DNA of 64,000 bases from Epiperipatus broadwayi (lineage: Eukaryota; Onychophora; Udeonychophora; Euonychophora; Peripatidae). Below are positions 51,216-61,374 of the stretch, piece after piece. The notes under the pieces are model-generated. The model made no database searches, was not told the origin of the DNA, and was given only the letters and a program-made list of their open reading frames with translations. Position 1 is the first letter of the stretch. The number at the start of each line of letters is the position of its first letter. The stretch is taken from NCBI GenBank assembly GCA_028023455.1, contig JAQFVV010000013.1, forward strand, positions 4,466,001 to 4,530,000, read 5' to 3'. A program made the translations under genes and the position numbers.

Positions 51216-53461
51216 CAGGGTTTTCCAAACTTTTTTGGTCAAGACTCATTTTCAAAATGATAATTTTTCATAATCCACTAGCTTGTAATACATACTTTAA
51301 AAAGAAAAATGGAAGATATATTTACATTTATTAATTAAATTTATGAGGTATATGGAAAGAATGTCCTTGTTTCCAAGCTTTATCGATGACATCTACATTA
51401 ATATTTGTTACTTTCAGATGCAAAGTATTCAACAATTGCAGTTTATTTTTAAATTTGTTTTAATTCCTATCATTTCCAAAAATCCAACTTTACACATACA
51501 GGAAGTAGTAAAGGGAACCAATATTTTTAAAGTATCTGTAGAAAATGTGGGTTACATACTTTTAACTGACAGCCAAAGTTCTACTCATTTTTTATGATTG
51601 AAAGTCATTTGGAATGAAGTATATTCCAACAAATTTATCTGCCTTCACTGATATACCAGTAGCAAAATCAGCACTCTGAAATGGATTTATAATCCAGATG
51701 TGTTTTTTTTTTTCACATTTTTTATTTCTTGGCTGACATAATAATCAAAATTTTCTTTCAGGGAATTTAGATATGATGTTATAAAAATTAAGTCATTATT
51801 TGGTATCATATCATTTTCCATAATAAAAGTTTCCAATGTTTTAAAATAATCATATTTTCAGTCTTTAATTTTTTTTCATAAGTAAAGTTTTTTGACAAAA
51901 ATCATGTATTGTGAATATATCATCTCTTTCCATTCTTTGAAAATATAAATTTAATTCATTTAATTTTGAAAATATATCTGTCAAATAGGTGAGTTTCAGA
52001 AAATATTTTTCATCATGAAAAGATTTTTGCATAATCATTTTTCTCATTCAAAAACATTGCAACTTCTGATGAAATTCAGCAAATCTTATAAGTACTTCAC
52101 GCTTCAACAACTAATATACTTTGATATGCAAAAGAAGTGGAAACTTTCCATTTTTTCATACAGTTTTTCTAATAAGTGTGTGTAGTAACTTACTCTTTAT
52201 GAAAGTGACAATTTTCACAGTCGTATTTAACATTCTTCAAATCTTCTGATATGGTTTTAGATACTAATGCTTCTCTATGAAGACTAAAGTGAATCCATGA
52301 TGCATTTGGACTTAATTTGAGATTGCATATTACAATACCACTGCTTTTCCCACACATGTCCCATGCACTCTCTGTACATATATAAACACAATATGCCTAA
52401 ACTTTAAATTAATATTGAGAATTCTACAAAATGTTTTGCTAATATTTCGAATAATTGTTTCACCAAATAATAAATCTTCTTGCAGCTCATTGTTCCACAT
52501 AAAACAAATAAAAACAATCAAAATGGGGTAAGTTGATTTATTTAATTGTAAAAAAAAAAACCATTTACTCACTTTAATTTTTGGAAAGCAGAATCAATTC
52601 AATTTCTTTTATGCAAAAGAGGGTTGTTTTTTAAATGTGCATGTTTTCATATTGGGAATAAATTTTTTTAGACACATGCTCTTATTTTCAAGAAATTCAC
52701 AGCAAATAACATATTGCAGATATGGATGTCCTTTGTCACCATTCCACCCATAACCAAATTTTAAATAATCAGGATTGTACTTTCTTATTACCTTAATTTA
52801 TTTTGTTGAAATATTGAAACACTTTCATCATTTTTTTAATTTTATTTTTTAGTTTTGTCAGTGGATGTTCCTTCTTCTTGAGTTCCTTGTCAGTGACGTA
52901 TTTTTATCGAATTTCTTTTTAGCCATGCAAATATTTAAAAAATAACAATATGAAGAGCTGTTATTATTTACAAAACAAGTTAGTTATTTAATTAACAAAA
53001 TGCATACTTTTTGTTTGCAATTACAAACAATTGCTGCTTTCATACAAACAACTGTGTAACAATGAATCTAAAACTTTTTGGGACAACATAATATTTATAC
53101 TTAGTACTAAATTAAGGAAGTATATTTGTGTCATTGAAAAAGTTTGTTACTAAAAAAAATGAGTAAATGAACAGATATTCCTATGCAAAAGGAAATAACC
53201 ATTGTCACCTTTGGCTTAGATTCTGTTTTTATTGCATTAGGGTCTCATTGCCACATGTTCAAAGAGAACAGTGACCAATGATATTTACCTAGAACTGAAT
53301 TTAAGTACAGCAAATCATTATCTGTCACCACTAAGAACACATCATAATATTTTCCTTTTTTAAAATAAATATATAAATCATGTTTTAATATTTAGCATAT
53401 CCCACCTAAAATCATCTCATGACATAGCAATGGGTTACAAGCCACACTTTGGATGTCTCTA
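51216..53461 (-). mobile_element. Second decayed hAT transposon, minus strand
   Basis: Plus-strand left end CAGGGTTTTCCAAACTTTTT; the reverse complement of the other end contains ACATCCAAAGTGTGGCTTGT, a weak TIR match. Flanks CAATAGAT (51,208-51,215) and CAATAAAT (53,462-53,469) agree at 7 of 8 bases, the hAT-size duplication. Length ~2.25 kb. It encodes a ZBED-like remnant on the minus strand. Confidence 0.8.
51500..53000 (-). pseudogene. hAT/ZBED-like transposase remnant
   Basis: The minus-strand frame 51,865-52,047 contains L-T-Y-L-T-D-I-F-S-K-L-N-E-L-N-L-Y-F-Q, the hallmark L-x-Y-L-x-D-I-F-x-K-L-N-x-L-N segment of ZBED5-like transposases. Further upstream on that strand are W-I-H-F-S-L-H-R-E-A-L (about 52,285-52,265) and other pieces in shifted frames, in the right order. 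Stops and frameshifts are frequent. Related to, but not the same insertion as, the 42 kb element. Confidence 0.8.
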
Positions 53462-53503
53462 CAATAAATTAAAATAGGCAGGTCACACAATTAATCAGGA
53501 TGA

Positions 53504-53704
53504 AGAAAAGGTAATAAAGTTTATAAAAAAATTATAAAAGTTCATTATGGGGCACAAAATTACACTAGCCAGCTGATACAGGATATCAAAGAATTTGAAT
53601 TAATCCAGAAAAATCAGGAAGATGATAATTGTAAGAGTCAATGCATAATCTGTGATTTGAAGAGGCCAGAAAACAAGCAAAGTGGCATAATACTAAATGA
53701 GTAA
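53504..53704 (+). other. 66-codon open frame without ATG, possible exon scrap
   Basis: Open from after TGA 53,501 to TAA 53,702, with protein-like content: H-Y-G-A-Q-N-Y-T-S-Q-L-I-Q-D-I-K-E-F, then S-Q-C-I-I-C-D-L-K-R-P-E-N-K-Q-S-G-I. It contains one CxxC. No methionine start and no clear splice sites. It could be a transposon or exon fragment. No family recognised. Confidence 0.25.
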
Positions 53705-54415
53705 ATAAATCTTCATATTTATGTGATATTTTTCTCTTGTCTTATACATTTAATATGGTCTATGATGATATAAAAATACACAGGACATTATGTAACAACA
53801 CAAATTCAAGATTTCAAATATCCAAATTAATAAAATTCTCACAAAAGTCACAATTTATAATTACAGATAGATTACCATTAATCTAAATATTTCTAATTTA
53901 AAAACCTCTATTATCTGAACAAAATTACAAAGTAAATTGGTTTGACTAATAATTACTTCTATGTAAATATAAATATAAGCATTTTCTGTATATTAATGTA
54001 TTACATTATTATTAATCACTATATATATTGTAACGATATATAAATATGTCGTTACATTAATTTAAAATAAAAACTTAAAAGTTCGCAAATAAAAGGAAAA
54101 AAAACGAAACGCTAAAATTAAAATGTTTGTTAAACATATATATATTCGCACAGATGCTAAACTTTAAAAATATTTTTTTCATAAACAAAAAAAAAAAAAA
54201 AGTATTTGAACATATTTTTTTTAATAAAAAAATACAAGATTGAAATATAAAAATATTTTAATAAAAAAAAATAACGTAAGTTAAAATAAAAACAGGTATT
54301 AATTAATTCCTGTAATCTATAAATGGAAATGATTGTTTATTAATTATCTAAAAGCTGTGTAATTAAAAAATCTGATGAAAGATAGATAAGAAAATAAAGA
54401 GAAATTAGCTTGACC
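53705..54415. other. Gene-free AT-rich stretch
   Basis: Includes long A and T runs (54,170-54,260). Nothing recognised. Confidence 0.5.
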
Positions 54416-54465
54416 AATGGAAGCACTAAGCCTTGGCTCGGACCCTAACGAAAGTGATGGATTAG

Positions 54466-54530
54466 TGACGTCTTTGTTCAGTCAATCCGTGTGGATTAAT
54501 ATAAAAAGGGAAATACAGTTTTTTCGGACA
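54466..54530 (+). promoter_or_regulatory. Candidate TATA promoter with CRE-like site
   Basis: TGACGTCT at 54,466 matches a cAMP-response element core. TATAAAAAG at 54,500-54,508 is a good TATA box, and a start would be expected near 54,530 (TTTTCGGACAGTTCC). The surrounding 300 bp is clearly GC-richer than its neighbours. No coding exon is linked to it in the window, so the gene is unknown; it could also be a retroelement promoter. Confidence 0.4.
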
Positions 54531-54745
54531 GTTCCAGCGTTGGGTGTTTGAGAGGTGGTAGGATGCACATACCACACTCTCTATTTAAAAAGGAAAAATG
54601 AAAAGACTGTGATACCTTGAACCAGCTATTGCCATCTCCAGAACATTATCTTCCAATGGAGGCGTCACGGGAATTAAAAGCAGAAACCTGGACTCTTCTA
54701 CCGTGAGCTATGAACTTTACAAATTAACAACAACCAAAAAAAAAA
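54530..54745 (+). other. Candidate non-coding first exon
   Basis: GC-richer DNA from the predicted start to a donor-like AA/GTAATT at 54,746. It has only short upstream frames (ATG 54,598: M-K-R-L; ATG 54,657: M-E-A-S-R-E-L-K-A-E, 16 codons), as in a 5' untranslated exon whose coding exons lie beyond the window. Alternatively it is a transposon fragment. Confidence 0.3.
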
Positions 54746-54759
54746 GTAATTAAGAACTT

Positions 54760-56128
54760 TCGTCATTGATTTTTCTTTTAAAGATTCAGCTAATTTAAAT
54801 TTTAAAATGAACTCTTATTTGATTTTCAAATTAATAATTGATTGTTTAAATTTATATAGTTAAGTTTTGCTAAAATCATTTCCATTTTATTATTTTTATT
54901 TGTAGTAATATTTATTGTAGAAATTATTAAATGCCTTACATTTAAGGTTGGGTATAGACGTTGCATAGATTCGTTAGCGGTTGATAATGTTGTGGTTTTC
55001 ACATTCGATTAGAATATATGTCAACGATATCACTGCAAGCATCTTACGATGAATGCTAATGGGATTTGTATATTCCCTATGCAAGTGACGTTTATCGATG
55101 ACTTTGTATTTTGATCGGTTGTGTTGAATTTGGAATGTTTTTGACCGTGGAATCTGTGCAGCTGATCTGTACTCAACATTTTAAAACAAATTTTATAAAA
55201 TGCATTTGTGCGAACGTATCTAAAATGTTAAATTTAAGTCGGGCGTGAATGGCTATATAGTTTGTAAAGTTATATTAAGGGAGGGTAATCTTAGGTTATT
55301 CATTTCGTAGTTGAATTGGTTCAATGGATTGGATATATTTGTGTAATTGTAGATGTAGTATGAGGTCCGCTACGGGCAGGATTATAGATATACGCCACAC
55401 ACCCTCTGTTTGCCTATGGATGGGTTTGTAAGTCGGCAGAAGACCGCAGTCCATTCCTATGGAGTTTTTTTTTTATTGTTCTACTTGCCAACAGATGTCA
55501 CATTCCTGTTGGTGGAGAGTCAATGTCTTCTCTATTTCTACTTATTGTTCAGATGTACATTCCTGACAGTATAGTATTTTGTGTTGTCGTATCATGCTAC
55601 ATTGAATACATGAATGTATCAGATGGATTGGCGCCAGTTGATTGCGAAATTTGTTGCCTAAGGTTAAATCAGGGAAGAATATTTTCTTTTCAAATGCAGA
55701 CCTATGTAGTCTATTCATACTCGACCCTCTAAATAAATAGTAAACTCATTATTTGCAATCTACTTAAATTTAGAATTAAAGATCAATATAAAAAGAAAAC
55801 GTTAAATTTATTCCTCAAAATTTAAATATTATTTTATATGTGCGTAAATAAATATTTTTATGTGTTAATTTCTGGCAGTGGCTTTTATTTATTGACATTT
55901 AAGATATAAATTAAGATATAGATTTTTATCTCTGCGTCTCCGCTGAGCTAGTGACTTGGGCTAACGATCGGAATATTTAAATAAAGTGGAATCTTAACAG
56001 CGCGTATCTGCCTACTTTATAAATTTTTCTAGGCTCAAATGCCTAGATGGCGCCCTGGTAGTTGCAGATATTGTTTTTGCGGTTAGATTCGATCTTCACT
56101 TCTATTTCGATCGTTATAATATATATAC
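54760..56128. other. Intron-like stretch downstream of candidate promoter
   Basis: Mixed composition with GC-richer patches (54,950-55,730 and 55,925-56,100). A 69-codon frame at 55,523-55,732 has several hydrophobic stretches (F-C-V-V-V-S-C-Y-I) and six Cys, but no recognisable family. I do not call it a gene. Confidence 0.35.
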
Positions 56129-56364
56129 TGTGTTTCTCTGAAAATAAGACAACCTGAAAATAAGCCTTAGCTTGCTTTTTCATGATGCTCATAATATAAG
56201 CCCTACCCCATATGTAAGCCCTAGTTAGGATCACCAGCCAATTGGACTGATTTTGTTCATCCATTGAAACACATGATAGTCATATTGAATTATAAAGTAA
56301 TGAATATATAAATAAATAATATTATTGACATTAATGCTTTAAATAAAAGATAATATTAATTATT

Positions 56365-57434
56365 ATAATAGGCAAAACTCTCTCCACACAGTAGTGCCAC
56401 TCTAAGCAAGACAGAGTAATCAATGGATGCCAGAAGGCTTATGCATAAAATCCCTATCTAGTGACTACTCATCGAATATCCCCAAACTAGTTTCTGGCTT
56501 ATGGCCTTCATCAGTGAGGAGCCTTGGATATGAGAGTACTGCACCTAGATCTTAGGATCTAATGCAACCCTCCAGCAGCCACTTTTTAACTCTATATAAC
56601 CACTAAACTATGAGAATAAAATTTGAAAACACACAGATATTTTCAATCTAAGCTCAACAGCTCAAATAGTCATATATAGAGTTAAAAGGTGGCTGCTGGA
56701 GGGTTGCATTAGATCCTAAGATCTAGGTGCAGTGCTCTCAGATCCAAGGCTTCTCACTGATGAAGGCCATACACCAGAAACTAGTTTGGGGATATTGGAT
56801 GAGTAGGCACTAGATAGGGATTTTATGTACAAGCCTTCTGGCATCCATTGATTACTTTGTCTTGCTTAGAGTGGCACTACTGTATGGGGAGAGTTTTGCC
56901 TATTATAACAACAGTTATGAGCAAGCATGGAATATAGTGATCATGTGATGTTTTAAGGTTTAATACCAATCCTGCCTTATAGGAAGGTGGTGGCTATGGT
57001 TGTAAAATAGACAAAGACACCAAAATGTATGGGTGCTGAACTGAGTTCAGACACATATGACTATTTGAGCTATTGAGCTTAGATTGAAAATATCTGTGTG
57101 TTTTCAATTTTATTCTCATAGTTTAGTAGTTATGTAGAGTTATAAGGTGGCTGCTGGAGGGTTGCATTAGATCCTAAGATCTAGGTGCAGTGCTCTCAAA
57201 TCCAAGGCTTCTCACTGATGAAGGCCATACACCAGAAACTAATTTGGGGATATTGGATGAGTAGGCACTAGATATGGATTTTATGCACAAACCTTCTGGC
57301 ATCCATTGATTACTTTGTCTTGCTTAGAGTGGCACTACTGTATGGGAAAAGTTTTGCCTATTATAACAACAGTTATGAGCAAGCATGGAACTTAGTGATC
57401 ATGTGATGTTTTAAGGTTTAATATTAATTATAAT
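56365..57434. mobile_element. Fold-back cluster with three copies of a hammerhead-like unit
   Basis: The left arm (56,371-56,672) is the inverse of 57,055-57,372 at high identity. A third copy, 56,675-56,965, is a direct duplicate of 57,133-57,425 (period 458 bp). Outer ends read GGCAAAACTC and GAGTTTTGCC. Flanking TAATATTAATTATTATAAT (left) and TAATATTAATTATAAT (right) look like a target duplication with a 3-bp indel. Each unit holds CTGATGA-short hairpin-GAAAC: minus strand at 56,490-56,514, plus strand at 56,757-56,781 and 57,215-57,239. Inserted inside the 56,130-58,646 element. Confidence 0.8.
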
Positions 57435-57864
57435 GGTACTTCCAAATTTTTCTTTTGACTATTTTCGACAAATGTAATTCTATCTGTACAGAGAAAGAAT
57501 TTTTTCTCAGCCAAATCTTAGACTTAAGGAAATCATTTTATTGACTTTACAAATGATTTAACAAACTTTTAAAATGTTATCTCCCACAAGCCAATATATT
57601 GGCAATTTATAATTTCATTTATGCAATTTTAGGTACTTATTTTATTCATATTTAGTATTTGGATTAAGAATGCTTGCTTAGTTTTAGACTTTGATTGTAG
57701 TAGCTTTTAAATATTCAAGATAAAAGAAAAATCAGTTTGGTTTCTTAAGTGTTTTTTTTCTTCCTAAAAGACTTTTAAATAATGAAACTGATTTTAATAG
57801 TCAAAGTTTAGTTTAAGTTAAATCAATCCTCCTAAAAAAAGTTTTAAAAGAATATATAAATGGA

Positions 57865-58062
57865 AGATGTAATATGTTGGACTATTTCCATCATTTATGA
57901 GTGAATATTGAATGTATAGAAAATTTTAAATGTTATTTAAACTTTTCAAATACAAACAACTTGTTAGTAGTTTGTATTTGAAAAGTTTAAATAAAGTTTA
58001 AAATTTTCTATACATTCAATATTCACTCATAAATGATGGAAATAGTCCAACATATTACATCT
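57865..58062. repeat. 198-bp near-perfect hairpin
   Basis: AGATGTAATATGTTGGACTA (57,865) onward is matched in inverse order by TAGTCCAACATATTACATCT (ending 58,062). The arms are ~95 bp with very few mismatches and a tiny loop around AACTTGTTAGTAG. No coding content. Confidence 0.9.
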
Positions 58063-58649
58063 TATAATATACCATCATTACTAACCTTCAGACAAATATA
58101 TAAATGGAACTACTACAAATAATTTGGAAATATAAAGATAGACATGAATGTGTCTTATATGAATCTTCATAGTTCAATATACCATGTGTTATAACAAATG
58201 TATTTAATGCATTTGTGTTAAATACAGAAACATTTTCTGAATTTTTGTGCCTGTATTTTTTCATTATTTTTGTGTAGTCAATTATTCTTAACAGTAATCA
58301 TTTTCTTATTACTCCTATCTTGTAAGACTTCAATTAACATTTGATTTGAAAAATAGATTTAAATGGAATAATATAAGATAAGTAAAAAAAAAAAAACTAT
58401 TCCATTATCTACAAGAAAGGAGTCATGGAGGGCTCCATGGACAAAAATTCTAAGGCTTTCTGTAAAGAGAAACAGTACTTGAATAAATATAGATATTTGT
58501 ACATGAATATTTGTATATTTTTATACTCAAATAAATATAGATTTTTTTGTACATGAAAAAAATAAGATATCCCCTAAAAATAAGCTCTAAGATATCTTTT
58601 GGAGCAAAAATTAATATAAGTTACAGTCTTATTTTTGGGGAAACGTGGT

Positions 58650-60530
58650 CAGAAACTATGCTATAATATGTTAATTTTTATTGGTGAAATCTGAAAAATC
58701 CCCAAATTTTAAAAAAAGGAATTTCAGGATGATAGGAGTCTCCTATAACAAAAACAAAATGTAATCAGATTGACAATGCATGGAATTAATTGTGCTAATA
58801 TTCATAAAACTATGCAGTACTATTTATTTGTTACAAGGCCATTACATCATCCAAATATAATAATATTATAATCACCACACAGTAATCTATATTTGTGAAA
58901 AATTTGAGTGACATTTAAAAAAAAAAAAAGTATAAATATTTTATTTTGGTAATTTTTTCTTTGGGTCTGGAGCCTGACTGTGATTGTATGCATGGCAATC
59001 TTACTTGTTTGACCGTATGTATAGTTATGATTTTGGTCTGTATTTCAAAAAGATGTATTGATAACTATATAGATATTAGAGATATGGGGATGTATTATTA
59101 TTTAATCATATTTACAAAATATGTTAATTTCAAAAACTATGACCAATAAAATTCTGTTGAATAAATCATGTATATATGTAGTCAGTAATTCTAGTTTAAG
59201 ATGTAAATATTTATATTGTGTGTGCGTGTATAGTATATGCTGCGTAATGTCATTCAGGTACTGCGCCAATCAGATTTAGATGGTGTAAAAAAAAAAAAAA
59301 GCTCTAAATTTAAAAAAAAATACAAATTCCTGTTTCTATAGTAGTAGATTTAATATATATATATTATTATTAAGAATAAAACTCCGTAGCTCACGCTTAT
59401 TAACAATTGCATAAACTCAAAATCCATCTTTAGTGGACTATTTAAAATAAATAAATCTGTTTTCCAGCATATCATTTAACACATATATATTTAACATCAA
59501 AAAAATCTTAAGTGAATTTTGCTTCTTTAGTAGCACATCTCATCTATGAAATATTCATAACCGGAGTTAAATGAAATATTTTAATTGTTTTTGCTTGCGA
59601 ATTTTTGACCTTTGCAGTCCATCTTTAATTCAGTTACTGAACATTAAAGCAGAAGGTTAGGGACTCATTAAAATGTTCAGCTACAGCATCTAATGGGGTA
59701 GCAATAAGGTGGGTCTCTGAATAGCAGTTTAAAGAAAATGTTTTAACAAGATTACCTTCCACTGCTTTTTACCTCCCAAAGTTATTAATTAGATGGGAAC
59801 ATAAACAAATCACAAATCGCAATTATAAAGATGTGCACACGTATTCAGAGATCAAGATTCTGTATCTTTCTTTTTTTTTTGCTCTTTACTCCCAACTATT
59901 TATTTTAAAAAATAATAAGTTGTCAATTAACTAACTTAAGGAATCATAATTTGTCTGTTTTGTAGGCGAGGAGAGAAACGACCTTTGCGATTTGTTATAT
60001 TACTTATCTATAAAAAATGAAATACACATATCCTAATCAAGATACTATGTAAGCGATTTAAGACACCCTCTACAAATACATACATAAAGCACTCGTAAAA
60101 GTCTAAGGCCACTCAAATTCTAAAAAAAGAAAAAAAAAGAGTTTTGTAATGATTATAGTCCACATGCTGTTTTGTTTTTCTGTTTGTTTGATATTTTGCA
60201 ATGCTACCTTTTAATTTCTTCAGTCCAAAACGTTTTTTCTGAAATACTTCAACACTTTGTCTGATTGTACCCCCCCCCCCATATATTCGGTTTTCTGCTA
60301 TATTTTTCTAATGAAAACATTCAGTATTACATTTCTTTAAAATGGTTTTAAGATAATCCTTATTACATAAATGGAGATCCACACCCACGAAAATTATGCT
60401 TAAGTCCACCATAAAACATCCTTTTAGAAATTCTTGCATTGTTCATTTGTTTTGCATGTCCAATTCGATGACAGTCTAATTTTACAATAGTGGATTCTCT
60501 AAGTATTACATCCAGTAAGATGAAGAATAT
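58650..60530. other. Gene-free stretch
   Basis: AT-rich, with poly(A) runs (58,387, 58,919 and 59,287) and a poly(C) tract at about 60,270-60,279. The 67-codon frame at 58,946 has no recognised feature. Confidence 0.5.
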
Positions 60531-60540
60531 ATTAATTGGT

Positions 60541-61362
60541 TGGTACTGTGGTATTAGAGCTCCGACATGAAGAATGATAATCGTTTAATCATTAAATTAA
60601 TTAGGTTATTAAATCAAAAACATATTTTAAAATCTACATTTAAAAAAAAAAACAATTTAACAAAAAAAATACGAAAAGCATTAATGTGAAGAATAGTTAA
60701 AATGCGTGTTTAAATCACATTGAGGGTGTGTTTGCACTTGCATATTCTGAATAATCTATTTTAATACATTGTACAGGCTTACACCTGCATTTATATATGT
60801 CATATATACGGGATTTGAACTCAGATTTTCACACGACCTACAATTCTCAGTGCCATCTTATATTGCTGACTCACCTGATCACATACATATTGAAAAGATA
60901 AATAATCACCAATATCCGTATGTCGTGCTAAACCAGCACTCATTAAAATATGAAGATTGGTTATCTTAATATAAAGCTGAGTACTAATTGTATATATGTA
61001 TGAAGATGGTAATCTGAACCAATCGATGAGTGCTGGTTTAGCACGATATACGTTTATTGGTTGTAGGTCGTGTGAAAGTCTGAGTTCGAATCCCGCATAT
61101 ATTACATATATAAATGCAGATGTAAGCCTGTACAATTTATTAAAATAGATTATGCAGAATATGCAAGTGCAAACACACATTCAATTTGATATAAACACGC
61201 ATTTTAACTATTCTTCACATTAATGCTTTTCGTTTTTTTTTTTTTTGTTAAATTGTTTTTTTTAATGTAGATTTTAAAATATATTTTTGATTTAATAACT
61301 AATTAATTTAATGATTAAACGATTATAATTCTTCATGTCGCAGCTGTAACACCACAGTACCA
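60541..61362. mobile_element. 822-bp fold-back transposon with 6-bp target duplication
   Basis: The ends are TGGTACTGTGGT (60,541) and ACCACAGTACCA (to 61,362). ATTGGT flanks both (60,535-60,540 and 61,363-61,368). The arms of roughly 340-400 bp are inverse over almost their full length; the right arm lacks about 75 bp present in the left. Each arm contains a box B, for example GAGTTCGAATCCCGC at about 61,082-61,096, and the GCTGGTTTAGCACGA motif shared with the 21.5 and 32.7 kb fold-backs. Two frames (60,769 plus; 61,180 minus) are arms read through, not genes. Confidence 0.88.
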
Positions 61363-61374
61363 ATTGGTTTTATG

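Larger units (their letters stand above)
56130..58646. mobile_element. DNA element with GTTTC...AAAATAAG inverted ends
   Basis: The left end TGTGTTTCTCTGAAAATAAG and the reverse complement of the right end, CACGTTTCCCCAAAAATAAG, are matching TIRs. Sub-terminal repeats of GAAAATAAG/AATAAGC and, on the right, TTTTGGAGCAAAAATTAATA recur as in widespread animal MITEs with this signature. No transposase seen. The interior contains the nested fold-back cluster (56,365-57,434) and a 198-bp hairpin. Confidence 0.65.

Noticed and set aside
60769-61180. Overlapping frames of 66 and 119 codons on opposite strands
   Set aside because: They are the same fold-back arms read in both directions; similar peptides appear in the 21.5 kb palindrome for the same reason.
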